Shown in pieces: positions 5,564 through 11,420 of a stretch of DNA of 13,297 nt. The position numbers were made by a program, and so were the translations under genes. The stretch is from JBBRYW01 sp038237235 (GTDB lineage Bacteria; Actinomycetota; Thermoleophilia; Gaiellales; Gaiellaceae): assembly GCA_038237235.1 (NCBI GenBank), contig JBBRYW010000092.1, positions 1 to 13,297 of the forward strand. Reading direction: 5' to 3'. The notes beneath the pieces are model-generated. The model was given only the letters and a program-made list of their open reading frames with translations, did not search any database and was not told the DNA's origin. Positions within the stretch are counted from its first letter, which is position 1; every line of letters begins with the position of its first letter.

Positions 5564-6916
5564 GTCCGCATCCGGATCGTGCACCGCGACGAGCCGTCGA
5601 TCACGCTCACCCGGACGGGGTGCGCAAGCAACACTTCCGCTCGCGAGCACATCGCCAAGGACGTCGCTGCGGACCTGGTCGAGCTGCTGTCCTCCGGGGC
5701 CGAGATCGAGCGCCGTTCCGAGGACGGTGAGCACGTCGAGCGCGAGGGCGTGCGGCCCGGACACATCGCGGTGCTCGTACCGACCAACCGAAACGCCGCA
5801 CTGATCCGGGAGGCGCTCGACGATGTCCGCATTCCCGCGGTCATCAACGGAGCGGGCAGCGTCTTCGCCACCCCGCCGGCGCGTGAGTGGCTGCGCCTCC
5901 TCGAGGCGATCGAGCGCCCCACCTCGCCCCCCCGCGCGCACTCAGCCGCACTCACGTGCTTCTTCGGCTGGCCCACCGACCGGGTGGCGACCGCAGACGA
6001 CGAGGCCTGGGCGGAGGTCCACGCCCGATTGCACAACTGGGCGAGGGTGCTTCGCGTCAGGGGCGTCGCCTCGCTCACGGAGACGATCACGCTGGTCGAG
6101 CGCCTACCCGAGCGCATCCTGGCCACCGCCGGCGGTGAGCGACGGCTCACCGACCTGCGGCACGTCGCCCAGCTGCTGCACACGGCGGCCGCCATCGAGC
6201 AGATGGGGACGTCAGCCCTGACCGGGTGGCTGCGGCGACGCATCGCCGAAGCAGGGCAGGACACGAGCGATGAGGAGCGCAGCCGCCGGCTCGAGTCGGA
6301 TGCCGAGGCGGTCCAGGTACTGACCATCCACCGCAGCAAGGGCCTGGAGTTTCCGATCGTCTACCTCCCCTTTCTCTGGGAGGCCGGATTCATCCCGCCT
6401 GGGGCCAAGCCGGTCTTGTTCCACGACCCGGACGCGGGTGACGTACGGACCCTCGACGTGAGCCTCGAGGGGGCGGACTTCGCGGGTCATCAGCAGCAGA
6501 ACGTCGTGGAGCAGCGCGGGGAGGACCTCCGCCTCGCCTACGTCGCGCTCACGCGCGCACAGCACCAGGCCGTCGTGTGGTGGGCCGGCTCCTGGGACAG
6601 CCGGAACTCGCCCCTCGGCCGCCTCCTCTTCGCGCGCGACGCCGACGGCAACGTGTCATCGTCGGGCGCAGCTACACCCGATGACGCGGCCGCCGTCGAG
6701 CGCTTCGAGGCCCTGGCGGCCGACGCGCCGGGTTGCATCGCCGTCGAACGATCGACGCTCCGCTTGCCCACCATGTGGTCGGGCCCGCCGAGCGAGCCCG
6801 CGCCACTCACCGCAGCGGTATTCGACCGCGGCCTCGAGGAATCGAGCCTCGTCCAGGACCAGCGACGCATCGAACTCCATGACCTCGAGTTCGGATTGCG
6901 GCTCGGGGGAGCATGA
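5564..6916 (+). pseudogene. recB: recB internal fragment (helicase C-terminal half)
   Basis: In the frame of the GTG at 5579 this reads as the middle of RecB, the beta subunit of exodeoxyribonuclease V. It contains REHIAKDVAADLVELL, GHIAVLVPTNRNAALIREAL, INGAGSVFATPPAREWLRLLEA, SF1 motif V (VQVLTIHRSKGLEF, about residues 245-258) and motif VI (LRLAYVALTRAQ, about 317-328). The N-terminal helicase domain with the Walker A site is missing, fused away to recC, and the C-terminal nuclease domain is missing too: after AAVFDRGL near 6833 the expected continuation is replaced by ~26 unrelated residues and a stop. The frame itself is clean over 445 codons, so the deletion may be recent. A truncated polypeptide could be made, but without ATP binding. 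Confidence 0.85.
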
Positions 6917-7281
6917 GCAGCCAACAAGATCCGGGCGAGATCACCGTTCGATCAAACGTCGCCCTCGAGCCGGGGCGCTGGGACCTCGTGCCGGGCGAGC
7001 TCTTGCACGCTCTGCGGCGCATGGACAAGGCCACGCGTCTGCAGCGCGACGAGCACATGTACTACAAGCCGTGCTCGGTGTGCCGGCGCACGATTGCCGA
7101 GATCAACCTCAAGGGCTGTACCCAATGCCCGCATGCGCCGTCACCAGCCGCCGTTGAACGAGCTCAAGATGCCTACCGCCAGCAGGTCGACCAAGCGCGC
7201 CGGCGAGAACTCGAAGAGAACGCGGCCCTGCGCAAGAACCGCGACCGGCCTGCACCTGACGCGGCCGATCCCGCGGGCTAG
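6913..7281 (+). CDS. Zinc-ribbon protein of unknown function
   Basis: Protein of 122 aa. Four cysteines in two CxxC pairs (C54/C57 in KPCSVC, C69/C72 in GCTQCPH, plus H74) form a probable zinc ribbon. The N-terminal part has GRWDLVPGELLHALRRMDKATRLQRDEHMYY, and the tail after residue 76 is helical and charged (VERAQDAYRQQVDQARRRELEEN). I do not recognise the family. The ATG overlaps the stop of the recB remnant (ATGA) and follows GGGGGAG as ribosome site, so it may now be read from the recC/recB promoter. The next gene starts nine bases after its stop, so the two probably act together. A role in nucleic-acid or protein binding is only inferred from the zinc ribbon. Confidence 0.7.
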   Translation: MSSQQDPGEITVRSNVALEPGRWDLVPGELLHALRRMDKATRLQRDEHMYYKPCSVCRRTIAEINLKGCTQCPHAPSPAAVERAQDAYRQQVDQARRRELEENAALRKNRDRPAPDAADPAG

Positions 7282-7284
7282 GGT
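7256..7284 (+). promoter_or_regulatory. Promoter of the 530-aa gene
   Basis: CTGACG (7256-7261), 17 bases, then TAGGGT (7279-7284), then six bases to the ATG at 7291. It is the only leaderless-type promoter here with a recognisable -35 (4 of 6 to TTGACA). It lies in the end of the zinc-ribbon gene, overlapping its stop codon, so the 530-aa gene can be transcribed on its own as well as with its neighbour. Confidence 0.5.
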
Positions 7285-7290
7285 TGCCGG

Positions 7291-8883
7291 ATGGCGCTGA
7301 TCTGGCGCGGAATCTTCGAAGTCGACAACGCCGACTTCGCGAACGAGGCCGCTGCCCACATCGAAAGCTGGCTTCGCTGGAAGCTGCGTGACAACACAGT
7401 CGCGCTACCTCAGGATGGCGCGCTCGTAGAGCACGCCTCAGGATGCGAGATCACCGGCCGCGCCGCGAGCGACGGCGACCTGTGGGGCATCCGAGCCGCA
7501 CTCTTTGAGCACCGCGGCGAGGAGCAGCTACGAACAACCGTCACGGCCGCAGATGACCGCGATGCGGCGTGGGTCTGGGTCGACCTCGAACGCTGGAGCG
7601 CCGACGCGTTCGTCGAGCCGTGGATCCCTATCGCCCCCGGCGTGGTCAGCACCATGCTCCGCGGCGCCTCGTGCCGCCGAGGGCCGTCACAGCTCCCGTA
7701 TGAGGCCGAGGTCCTCTCCGGTGATGACGGAGCGCGGCTAGCTCAGCGCTTGCTCGACCCGAGCCGTGAGCTTCCATACGTCGCGGTGTCACCCACGCGC
7801 GAGGAGCGTGACGGCGACATGCAGCCCGCGCTCGAGCGTGCCTCCGAACTCAATCGGCGACTCATCGGCATCGCCCCCGTCGTCGTCCTCGGGCCCGGAG
7901 CCGTCAGCGCCTTCTCCCGAGCGATGCACGACGCGCTCGGTGAAGGCTTCGATGTCTTCGGCGGATCCATCCGCACCTACCTGCCTGGCATCAACCGCGC
8001 TGACTCCCCACGTCGACACCGCTTCATCCCGTTCCACCGCATCCGGGGCCGGCCAGCGCGAGTCACGGCGGACATCGTCGCTGCCGCCATCCAGCGCGGA
8101 GCGTGCGCCCAAGCGCCGCCAACCATCTGGCGCGACAGGCTGCGCCCACTTCTCGAGCCTGTCGGCGCATCGGACGACGAGATCGAGGGCGAGCTGTTGC
8201 GCCTCGAGCAGGAGCGCGAACAGGAGCGAGCTCTCCGCACGCGAGCTGAGGAGACACTCGAAGCGGAACGCGAGACCGCTGCGGGGACCGAACGCGAGAA
8301 CGACGACCTGCGGCGACGCGTCACCTGGCTTGAACGTAGCTTCCAAGAGCTCGGCAACCCAGCCGAGGCAACGCCCGAAGAGGACCACCCCTTCGACCCC
8401 GACTTCTGCGGCGACGTACCGCCCGAAGTCGCAGCCCGCCTCTCCGGACTCGCGTTCCCCGACTCCCAATGGACACACGCGGATGACCTCGACACCCACG
8501 TCAGCGCGTCGTGGGCCAAGCGAGCTTGGCGCGCGTTGAGGGCGATGGACGCCTACGCAACGGCGAAAGCCAACGGCGGCTTCGAGGGGAACTTCCGCGA
8601 CTACTGCGACGCCGGCGGCCCCGACGCCATCCCAGTCACGTGGATTGCCTTGAGCGAGAGCGAGAGCACCGACAACAACGACCGCTTCCGCCAGCTACGC
8701 ACGCTCCCGCTTGACGAAGCCGCCTGTGGCGATGAGAAGACGTACATGCCGGCACACATCAAGATCGAGCAGGGCGGCTACCCGGCGCCTCGCATCCACT
8801 TCCACGACGACACCGGAGGCCCGACCGGCAAAGTTCACATCGGCTACTTCGGCGTCCACCTCGACAACAAGTCGAAGAACTGA
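7291..8883 (+). CDS. Uncharacterised 530-aa coiled-coil protein with His-rich C-terminal module
   Basis: A clean frame of 530 codons; I cannot assign it a named family. Visible parts: an N-terminal alpha/beta region (1-120, ALIWRGIFEVDNADFANEAA, HIESWLRWKLRD); a middle region (about 150-270) with ELPYVAVSPTREE, IAPVVVLGPGAVSAFSRAMHDALG, FGGSIRTYLPGIN and RHRFIPFHRIRG; a charged coiled coil at about 295-355 rich in E/R; a region around 395-470 (SGLAFPDSQWTH, AWRALRAMDAYA, NFRDYCDAGGP); and a terminal module at 486-527 with MPAHIKIEQGG, PRIHFHDDTGGPTG, KVHIGYFGVHLDN, containing H489, H503, H505, H516 and H523. That tail resembles modules I have seen at the ends of hypothetical actinobacterial proteins, but its activity is unknown to me. 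No membrane segment or signal peptide. Leaderless start; partner of the zinc-ribbon gene. Confidence 0.8.
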   Translation: MALIWRGIFEVDNADFANEAAAHIESWLRWKLRDNTVALPQDGALVEHASGCEITGRAASDGDLWGIRAALFEHRGEEQLRTTVTAADDRDAAWVWVDLERWSADAFVEPWIPIAPGVVSTMLRGASCRRGPSQLPYEAEVLSGDDGARLAQRLLDPSRELPYVAVSPTREERDGDMQPALERASELNRRLIGIAPVVVLGPGAVSAFSRAMHDALGEGFDVFGGSIRTYLPGINRADSPRRHRFIPFHRIRGRPARVTADIVAAAIQRGACAQAPPTIWRDRLRPLLEPVGASDDEIEGELLRLEQEREQERALRTRAEETLEAERETAAGTERENDDLRRRVTWLERSFQELGNPAEATPEEDHPFDPDFCGDVPPEVAARLSGLAFPDSQWTHADDLDTHVSASWAKRAWRALRAMDAYATAKANGGFEGNFRDYCDAGGPDAIPVTWIALSESESTDNNDRFRQLRTLPLDEAACGDEKTYMPAHIKIEQGGYPAPRIHFHDDTGGPTGKVHIGYFGVHLDNKSKN

Positions 8884-9812
8884 ACTCCCGACGCTGACCC
8901 CACTAACGGGTTGGCCTGGCCGCCCGTGTAGCCCGGTCGTGAAGCTCGTTCAGCACGCCGATCTCCGGAGCCACTGCGACCGCAGCTGGCCGGAACACGA
9001 GCAGCGGGATGCGCTCGACGGTCTCCGGGATCTCCTCGACGACGAGGACTGCGCTCTGCTCGGCGTCGAGCGCGAGGCCCCTGCTTCGCCGCGGCGCCCG
9101 CGAAGGCAAGCGACTTCTCGTCGTCGCCCAGGCGCTCGAGCGCGATGAAGCACCCGCCCTCCGACATGAGGCCTCGAACCTGCCCCAAGATCTCGTTGAG
9201 CACGCGGTGGTCGGCGGTGAACTCGCGCAGCCGCAGAGCATTTCCAGCCATAGCTCGCATCGACAGCACGACATCGAATGGTCCCTCGACCGGCCAACTC
9301 GTCGTCGCGATGTCCGGTTCGATGAACTCGGTGTCCAACGACAAGCGGGCCGCGAGCTCCTCCCCGACCGCCAGGGCGCGTGGTTCGACATCGACGCCGA
9401 CGAACCGCACACCGGGCCGCAAGCCGGCCGCGAAGCATCCGACGAGGCCGTTTCCGCAACCAACGTCGAGGACGGATCCGTATTCGCAGTCGACGAGGCG
9501 CTGAGCAAGGGCTCGCAGCAGTGGCCGGTACAGCCGGCCGGAGAACTCAAACTGGTGGTCGATCGAAAGTCGCGGCGACGCGCACCGCGCACCCCATCTG
9601 CTGTCCTCGGCCACCCCGTCCAGAAAGTCGGTGAGGTACGCCGACTCCGCGCCGTTGCGCGCGTCCAGCCAATCCCAGAACTCGGCCGGATCCGCCACCG
9701 TCCCCGGCGCCCCGATCGCGCGCAGGTAGCGATCCACCGACTGCATCGCCGTGGGCGTTACCGGAGCGCCGCCGTCGCGGCGCTCCTTCTTCAGTCGTGC
9801 CTTCTTGCCCAT
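8844..9812 (-). CDS. Class I SAM-dependent methyltransferase, C-terminus out of frame
   Basis: As read, 322 aa from ATG 9812. It starts MGKKARLKKERR. Motif I of the Rossmann methyltransferase fold is VLDVGCGNGLVG, followed by FVGVDVEPRALAVG, the IEPDIATTSWPVEGPFDVVLSMRAM region and MSEGGCFIALERLG, up to about residue 243. Beyond that the as-read tail is Arg/Pro-rich nonsense that overlaps the convergent 530-aa gene by 40 bases. Skipping one base in the CCCC at 9078-9081 (GGGG on minus) restores a sensible tail, LALDAEQSAVLVVEEIPETV, RIPLLVFRPAAVAVAPEIGVL, ending at 8903 with 302 aa. So this is a frameshift mutation or a homopolymer error. The catalytic domain is whole. Substrate unknown. It follows the 172-aa gene by seven bases and is probably cotranscribed with it. 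Confidence 0.78.
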   Translation of the reverse strand: MGKKARLKKERRDGGAPVTPTAMQSVDRYLRAIGAPGTVADPAEFWDWLDARNGAESAYLTDFLDGVAEDSRWGARCASPRLSIDHQFEFSGRLYRPLLRALAQRLVDCEYGSVLDVGCGNGLVGCFAAGLRPGVRFVGVDVEPRALAVGEELAARLSLDTEFIEPDIATTSWPVEGPFDVVLSMRAMAGNALRLREFTADHRVLNEILGQVRGLMSEGGCFIALERLGDDEKSLAFAGAAAKQGPRARRRAERSPRRRGDPGDRRAHPAARVPASCGRSGSGDRRAERASRPGYTGGQANPLVGSASGVQFFDLLSRWTPK

Positions 9813-9819
9813 GAGCGCG

Positions 9820-10338
9820 TCACTCGTTCTCGTGCCGCGCCGCGAGGCTACGAGCAGCGGGTGCGATCACGTTCAACCGCTCACAGATCTCCCACGTCAG
9901 CGCATGCAGTGCCGCGCGCGTGTCCGCGATCCGCCCACCCTTCGGCTCGAGCAGGACGGGCGGAATCGCCGGGAACGGCACCATCACGGGCTCTCCTTGG
10001 TCCAGCCAGAGCACCAGGAAGGTCGTCCGTGAAGTGACCGCCGGCGGCACTTCGAAGATGTCGGCCACCTGCACGCTCTTCGCCTCGAAGCCGGGCGGAC
10101 CATCCGCTGGCGAGTCCGCGGGCTTGAACACCTCGTCCACCAACCGCCAAGCCGAGCGGGCCACCTTCCCGTAGTGGCGGGGCAGCCAGCCTTCGTCTGG
10201 GAACAGCTCGGTGAACTTGATCGCCGGTTCACCCCGCGCCTGTTCAAGGTCAGCGAGATGAGGGGAGCGCTGCTGCACCGCCGCGAGCAGCAGCTCGTCA
10301 ATGCGGTTGAGACGCGGCCGAAATCCGAGCGCTGACAC
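9820..10338 (-). CDS. Hypothetical protein, first gene of a unit with the methyltransferase
   Basis: Protein of 172 aa with no motif I recognise. It is soluble-looking, with an amphipathic N-terminus (RPRLNRIDELLLAAVQQRSP), KFTELFPDEGWLPRHYGKVARSAW, a hydrophobic strand-like segment TTFLVLWLDQGEPVMVPFPAIPPVLLEP, and a helical end HALTWEICERLNVIAPAARSLAA. The GTG at 10338 is chosen because TACGGT lies seven bases upstream. Its stop is seven bases before the methyltransferase start, so the pair forms an operon; it may be a substrate, specificity or immunity partner, but nothing in the sequence decides this. Confidence 0.65.
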   Translation of the reverse strand: MSALGFRPRLNRIDELLLAAVQQRSPHLADLEQARGEPAIKFTELFPDEGWLPRHYGKVARSAWRLVDEVFKPADSPADGPPGFEAKSVQVADIFEVPPAVTSRTTFLVLWLDQGEPVMVPFPAIPPVLLEPKGGRIADTRAALHALTWEICERLNVIAPAARSLAARHENE

Positions 10339-10345
10339 GGCAAAG

Positions 10346-10351
10346 ACCGTA
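10346..10351 (-). promoter_or_regulatory. -10 box TACGGT of the 172-aa/methyltransferase unit
   Basis: TACGGT on the minus strand ends seven bases before the GTG at 10338, the same leaderless spacing as elsewhere. No clear -35. Confidence 0.45.
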
Positions 10352-10431
10352 CCCGCACGGCTGATCCAGCGTGCGTGATCCCGCCCACCCCTTCCAAACC
10401 GCGCGCGGACGCCACGTTCGGCACCATCTCC

Positions 10432-10451
10432 GGGAGAAAACCTGGGAGAAA
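10432..10451. repeat. Short direct repeat GGGAGAAA near the tRNA scar
   Basis: GGGAGAAA occurs at 10432-10439 and again at 10444-10451, period 12 (about one helical turn), some 60 bases beyond the 3' end of the tRNA-like element. Such spaced repeats can be integrase arm sites, but two copies of eight bases are weak evidence. The rest of 10352-10479 shows no gene. Confidence 0.3.
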
Positions 10452-10479
10452 TCGAAGCGCTACTTCTCGCCGGAGAACG

Positions 10480-10504
10480 AAAAGGCTTCCATTTGGAGGC
10501 CTTT
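10480..10504 (-). terminator. Intrinsic terminator downstream of the tRNA-like element
   Basis: On the minus strand AAAGGC, one C-A mismatch, TCC, loop AAAT, GGA, GCCTTTT forms a stem of nine paired bases ending in TTTT (10483-10480). It begins six bases after the tRNA discriminator position, as expected for the end of a tRNA transcript. On plus the mismatch becomes a G-T pair, so it may act both ways. Confidence 0.7.
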
Positions 10505-10509
10505 CGTAA

Positions 10510-10579
10510 CGCGCCCGACAGGAGTCGAACCTGTGACCTTCGGTTCCGTAGAACGCGGCTCTGGCGGCGCTACGGGCGA
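10510..10579 (-). pseudogene. Degenerate tRNA-Arg(ACG): intact 3' half, decayed 5' half
   Basis: From the anticodon loop CTACGGA (10551-10545, anticodon ACG) to the 3' end everything is canonical: anticodon 3' stem ACCGA, variable AGGTC, T-arm ACAGG-TTCGACT-CCTGT (10534-10518), acceptor CGGGCGC and discriminator G at 10510; CCA is not encoded. The 5' part keeps six of seven acceptor pairs (TCGCCCG), U8 and A9. However, the D-arm is GCGC-CGCCA-GAGC with one mismatched pair and a five-base loop lacking the conserved GG, and the anticodon 5' stem GCGTT leaves two of five pairs unformed. Total length is 70 rather than ~74. It is unlikely to be a working tRNA. The half-intact pattern is typical of an attachment site within a tRNA gene. 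Confidence 0.75.
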
Positions 10580-10627
10580 TGAACACTGGGTTTTCGCCGG
10601 GGACCGCGCCAAGAACTCGCCAGAAAC

Positions 10628-11260
10628 TCAGCCGACGCCCGGGCGCTCGAGCAGCAGCCTCGTGACGTCTGACGATTTGGTCACCCAGTCCGCAGCGGCG
10701 GCATCGACGAAGCCGACGATCTCGATCATCTGGTCGTGGCGCTCGTCGACCGGCTGGCTGAGGATCGAGTCGTGATGCGCGAGGCGGTTCCGGAAGCGCC
10801 GCAGCGCTTCGAGCCGGGACGACAGGTCTTTGCGCTCTTTCGCGCCGGGGAACGCGTGCCGAAGCTGCTGGCGCCAGAGCTCCTCGTACTGACCACCGAA
10901 CAGCCCCGACCAGAACCCGAACGAGAGCGCGGCGATCACGCGGCCGCGCGTGATCCGCTTGCCCTTGCCGACGCGCTCAACGGCGGTGATCACCTGCTTG
11001 ACTGCGTCGGGTCGCAGTAGGGCGAAGTCCATCAGCCAGGTCTGGGTGAGCGGCTCGTCCGGATGATCCTTGCCGAGTTGGCCGTCGACTGCGTTGCGGA
11101 GCAAGACCTCGACGTGGTGCATGGTTTGGAACGACGCGGCGCTCAACCGCGCGTGCCACTCGTAAAGCTCCAGCGCGGCAGGAAGGTCGCCGCCGCCGGC
11201 GTCGAGGAACGGCTTGAGGCGCGGCGCCGAGATCCATCCGACTATCCGCTCGGAATCCAT
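10628..11260 (-). CDS. Abi-like (Abi_2/AbiF-type) HEPN protein
   Basis: Protein of 210 aa of the Abi-like family. The N-terminal part (RLKPFLDAGGG, ALELYEWHARLSAASFQTMHHVEVLLRNAVDG) and the centre (SFGFWSGLFGGQYEELWRQQLRHAFP, about 113-138) are characteristic. The HEPN RNase motif is RNRLAHH: R157, N158, H162, H163 within LRRFRNRLAHHDSI. Family knowledge: relatives give abortive infection against phages, and HEPN proteins usually cut RNA. The ATG at 11260 follows TAGCAT by eight bases. The gene points towards the tRNA scar and diverges from the OLD nuclease gene, with a structured RNA between them. Phage defence is inferred from family and location; the C-terminal ~35 residues have no motif. 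Confidence 0.85.
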   Translation of the reverse strand: MDSERIVGWISAPRLKPFLDAGGGDLPAALELYEWHARLSAASFQTMHHVEVLLRNAVDGQLGKDHPDEPLTQTWLMDFALLRPDAVKQVITAVERVGKGKRITRGRVIAALSFGFWSGLFGGQYEELWRQQLRHAFPGAKERKDLSSRLEALRRFRNRLAHHDSILSQPVDERHDQMIEIVGFVDAAAADWVTKSSDVTRLLLERPGVG

Positions 11261-11268
11261 CCGTCGCG

Positions 11269-11278
11269 ATGCTAATCT
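11269..11278. promoter_or_regulatory. Overlapping divergent -10 boxes
   Basis: ATGCTAATCT holds TAGCAT on minus (11274-11269, eight bases before the Abi-like ATG) and TAATCT on plus (11273-11278), sharing two base pairs. The plus box would start a transcript near 11285 that runs straight into the structured element at 11290-11336. Polymerase could serve only one direction at a time. Confidence 0.45.
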
Positions 11279-11284
11279 CCGACA

Positions 11285-11348
11285 CGGACGCCCCGGACAC
11301 GCCTCTGTCTCCCTCGTGGAGGCAAGCGCCCGGGGCTTTGTCGTTCTT
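11285..11348 (+). ncRNA. Candidate short structured RNA ending in a terminator-like hairpin
   Basis: An outer stem GCCCCGG (11290-11296) with CCGGGGC (11330-11336) encloses an inner stem GCCTC (11301-11305) with GAGGC (11319-11323), and TTTGTCGTTCTT follows. With the -10 at 11273-11278 this would give a self-contained transcript of about 60 bases. Alternatively it is only a terminator, or an attenuator in a long leader of the nuclease gene. No protein is encoded here. The remaining 11349-11408 shows nothing further. Confidence 0.4.
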
Positions 11349-11408
11349 ACATCGACCTGTCAGCGAGCGACGACGAATGAGGCGGCGCACGGCGTCCGAA
11401 AACCGGCG

Positions 11409-11414
11409 TACCCT
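11409..11414 (+). promoter_or_regulatory. -10 box TACCCT of the OLD nuclease gene
   Basis: TACCCT ends six bases before the ATG at 11421. It gives the nuclease gene its own leaderless start after the upstream hairpin and rules out the longer in-frame reading that begins at 11214 inside the Abi-like gene. Confidence 0.5.
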
Positions 11415-11420
11415 CGTCCA

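Noticed and set aside
5308..6339. 343-codon minus-strand reading opposite recB
   Set aside because: Ser/Arg-rich antisense shadow; the plus strand has RecB motifs.
7789..8499. 236-codon minus-strand reading opposite the 530-aa gene
   Set aside because: Shadow of the coiled-coil gene; no start signal and no motifs.
9009..10037. 342-codon plus-strand reading opposite the methyltransferase
   Set aside because: The minus strand shows methyltransferase motif I; the plus product is Arg-rich without motifs.
10371..10775. 134-codon plus-strand reading across the tRNA-like element
   Set aside because: It translates a terminator and a tRNA remnant, then runs antisense into the Abi-like gene.
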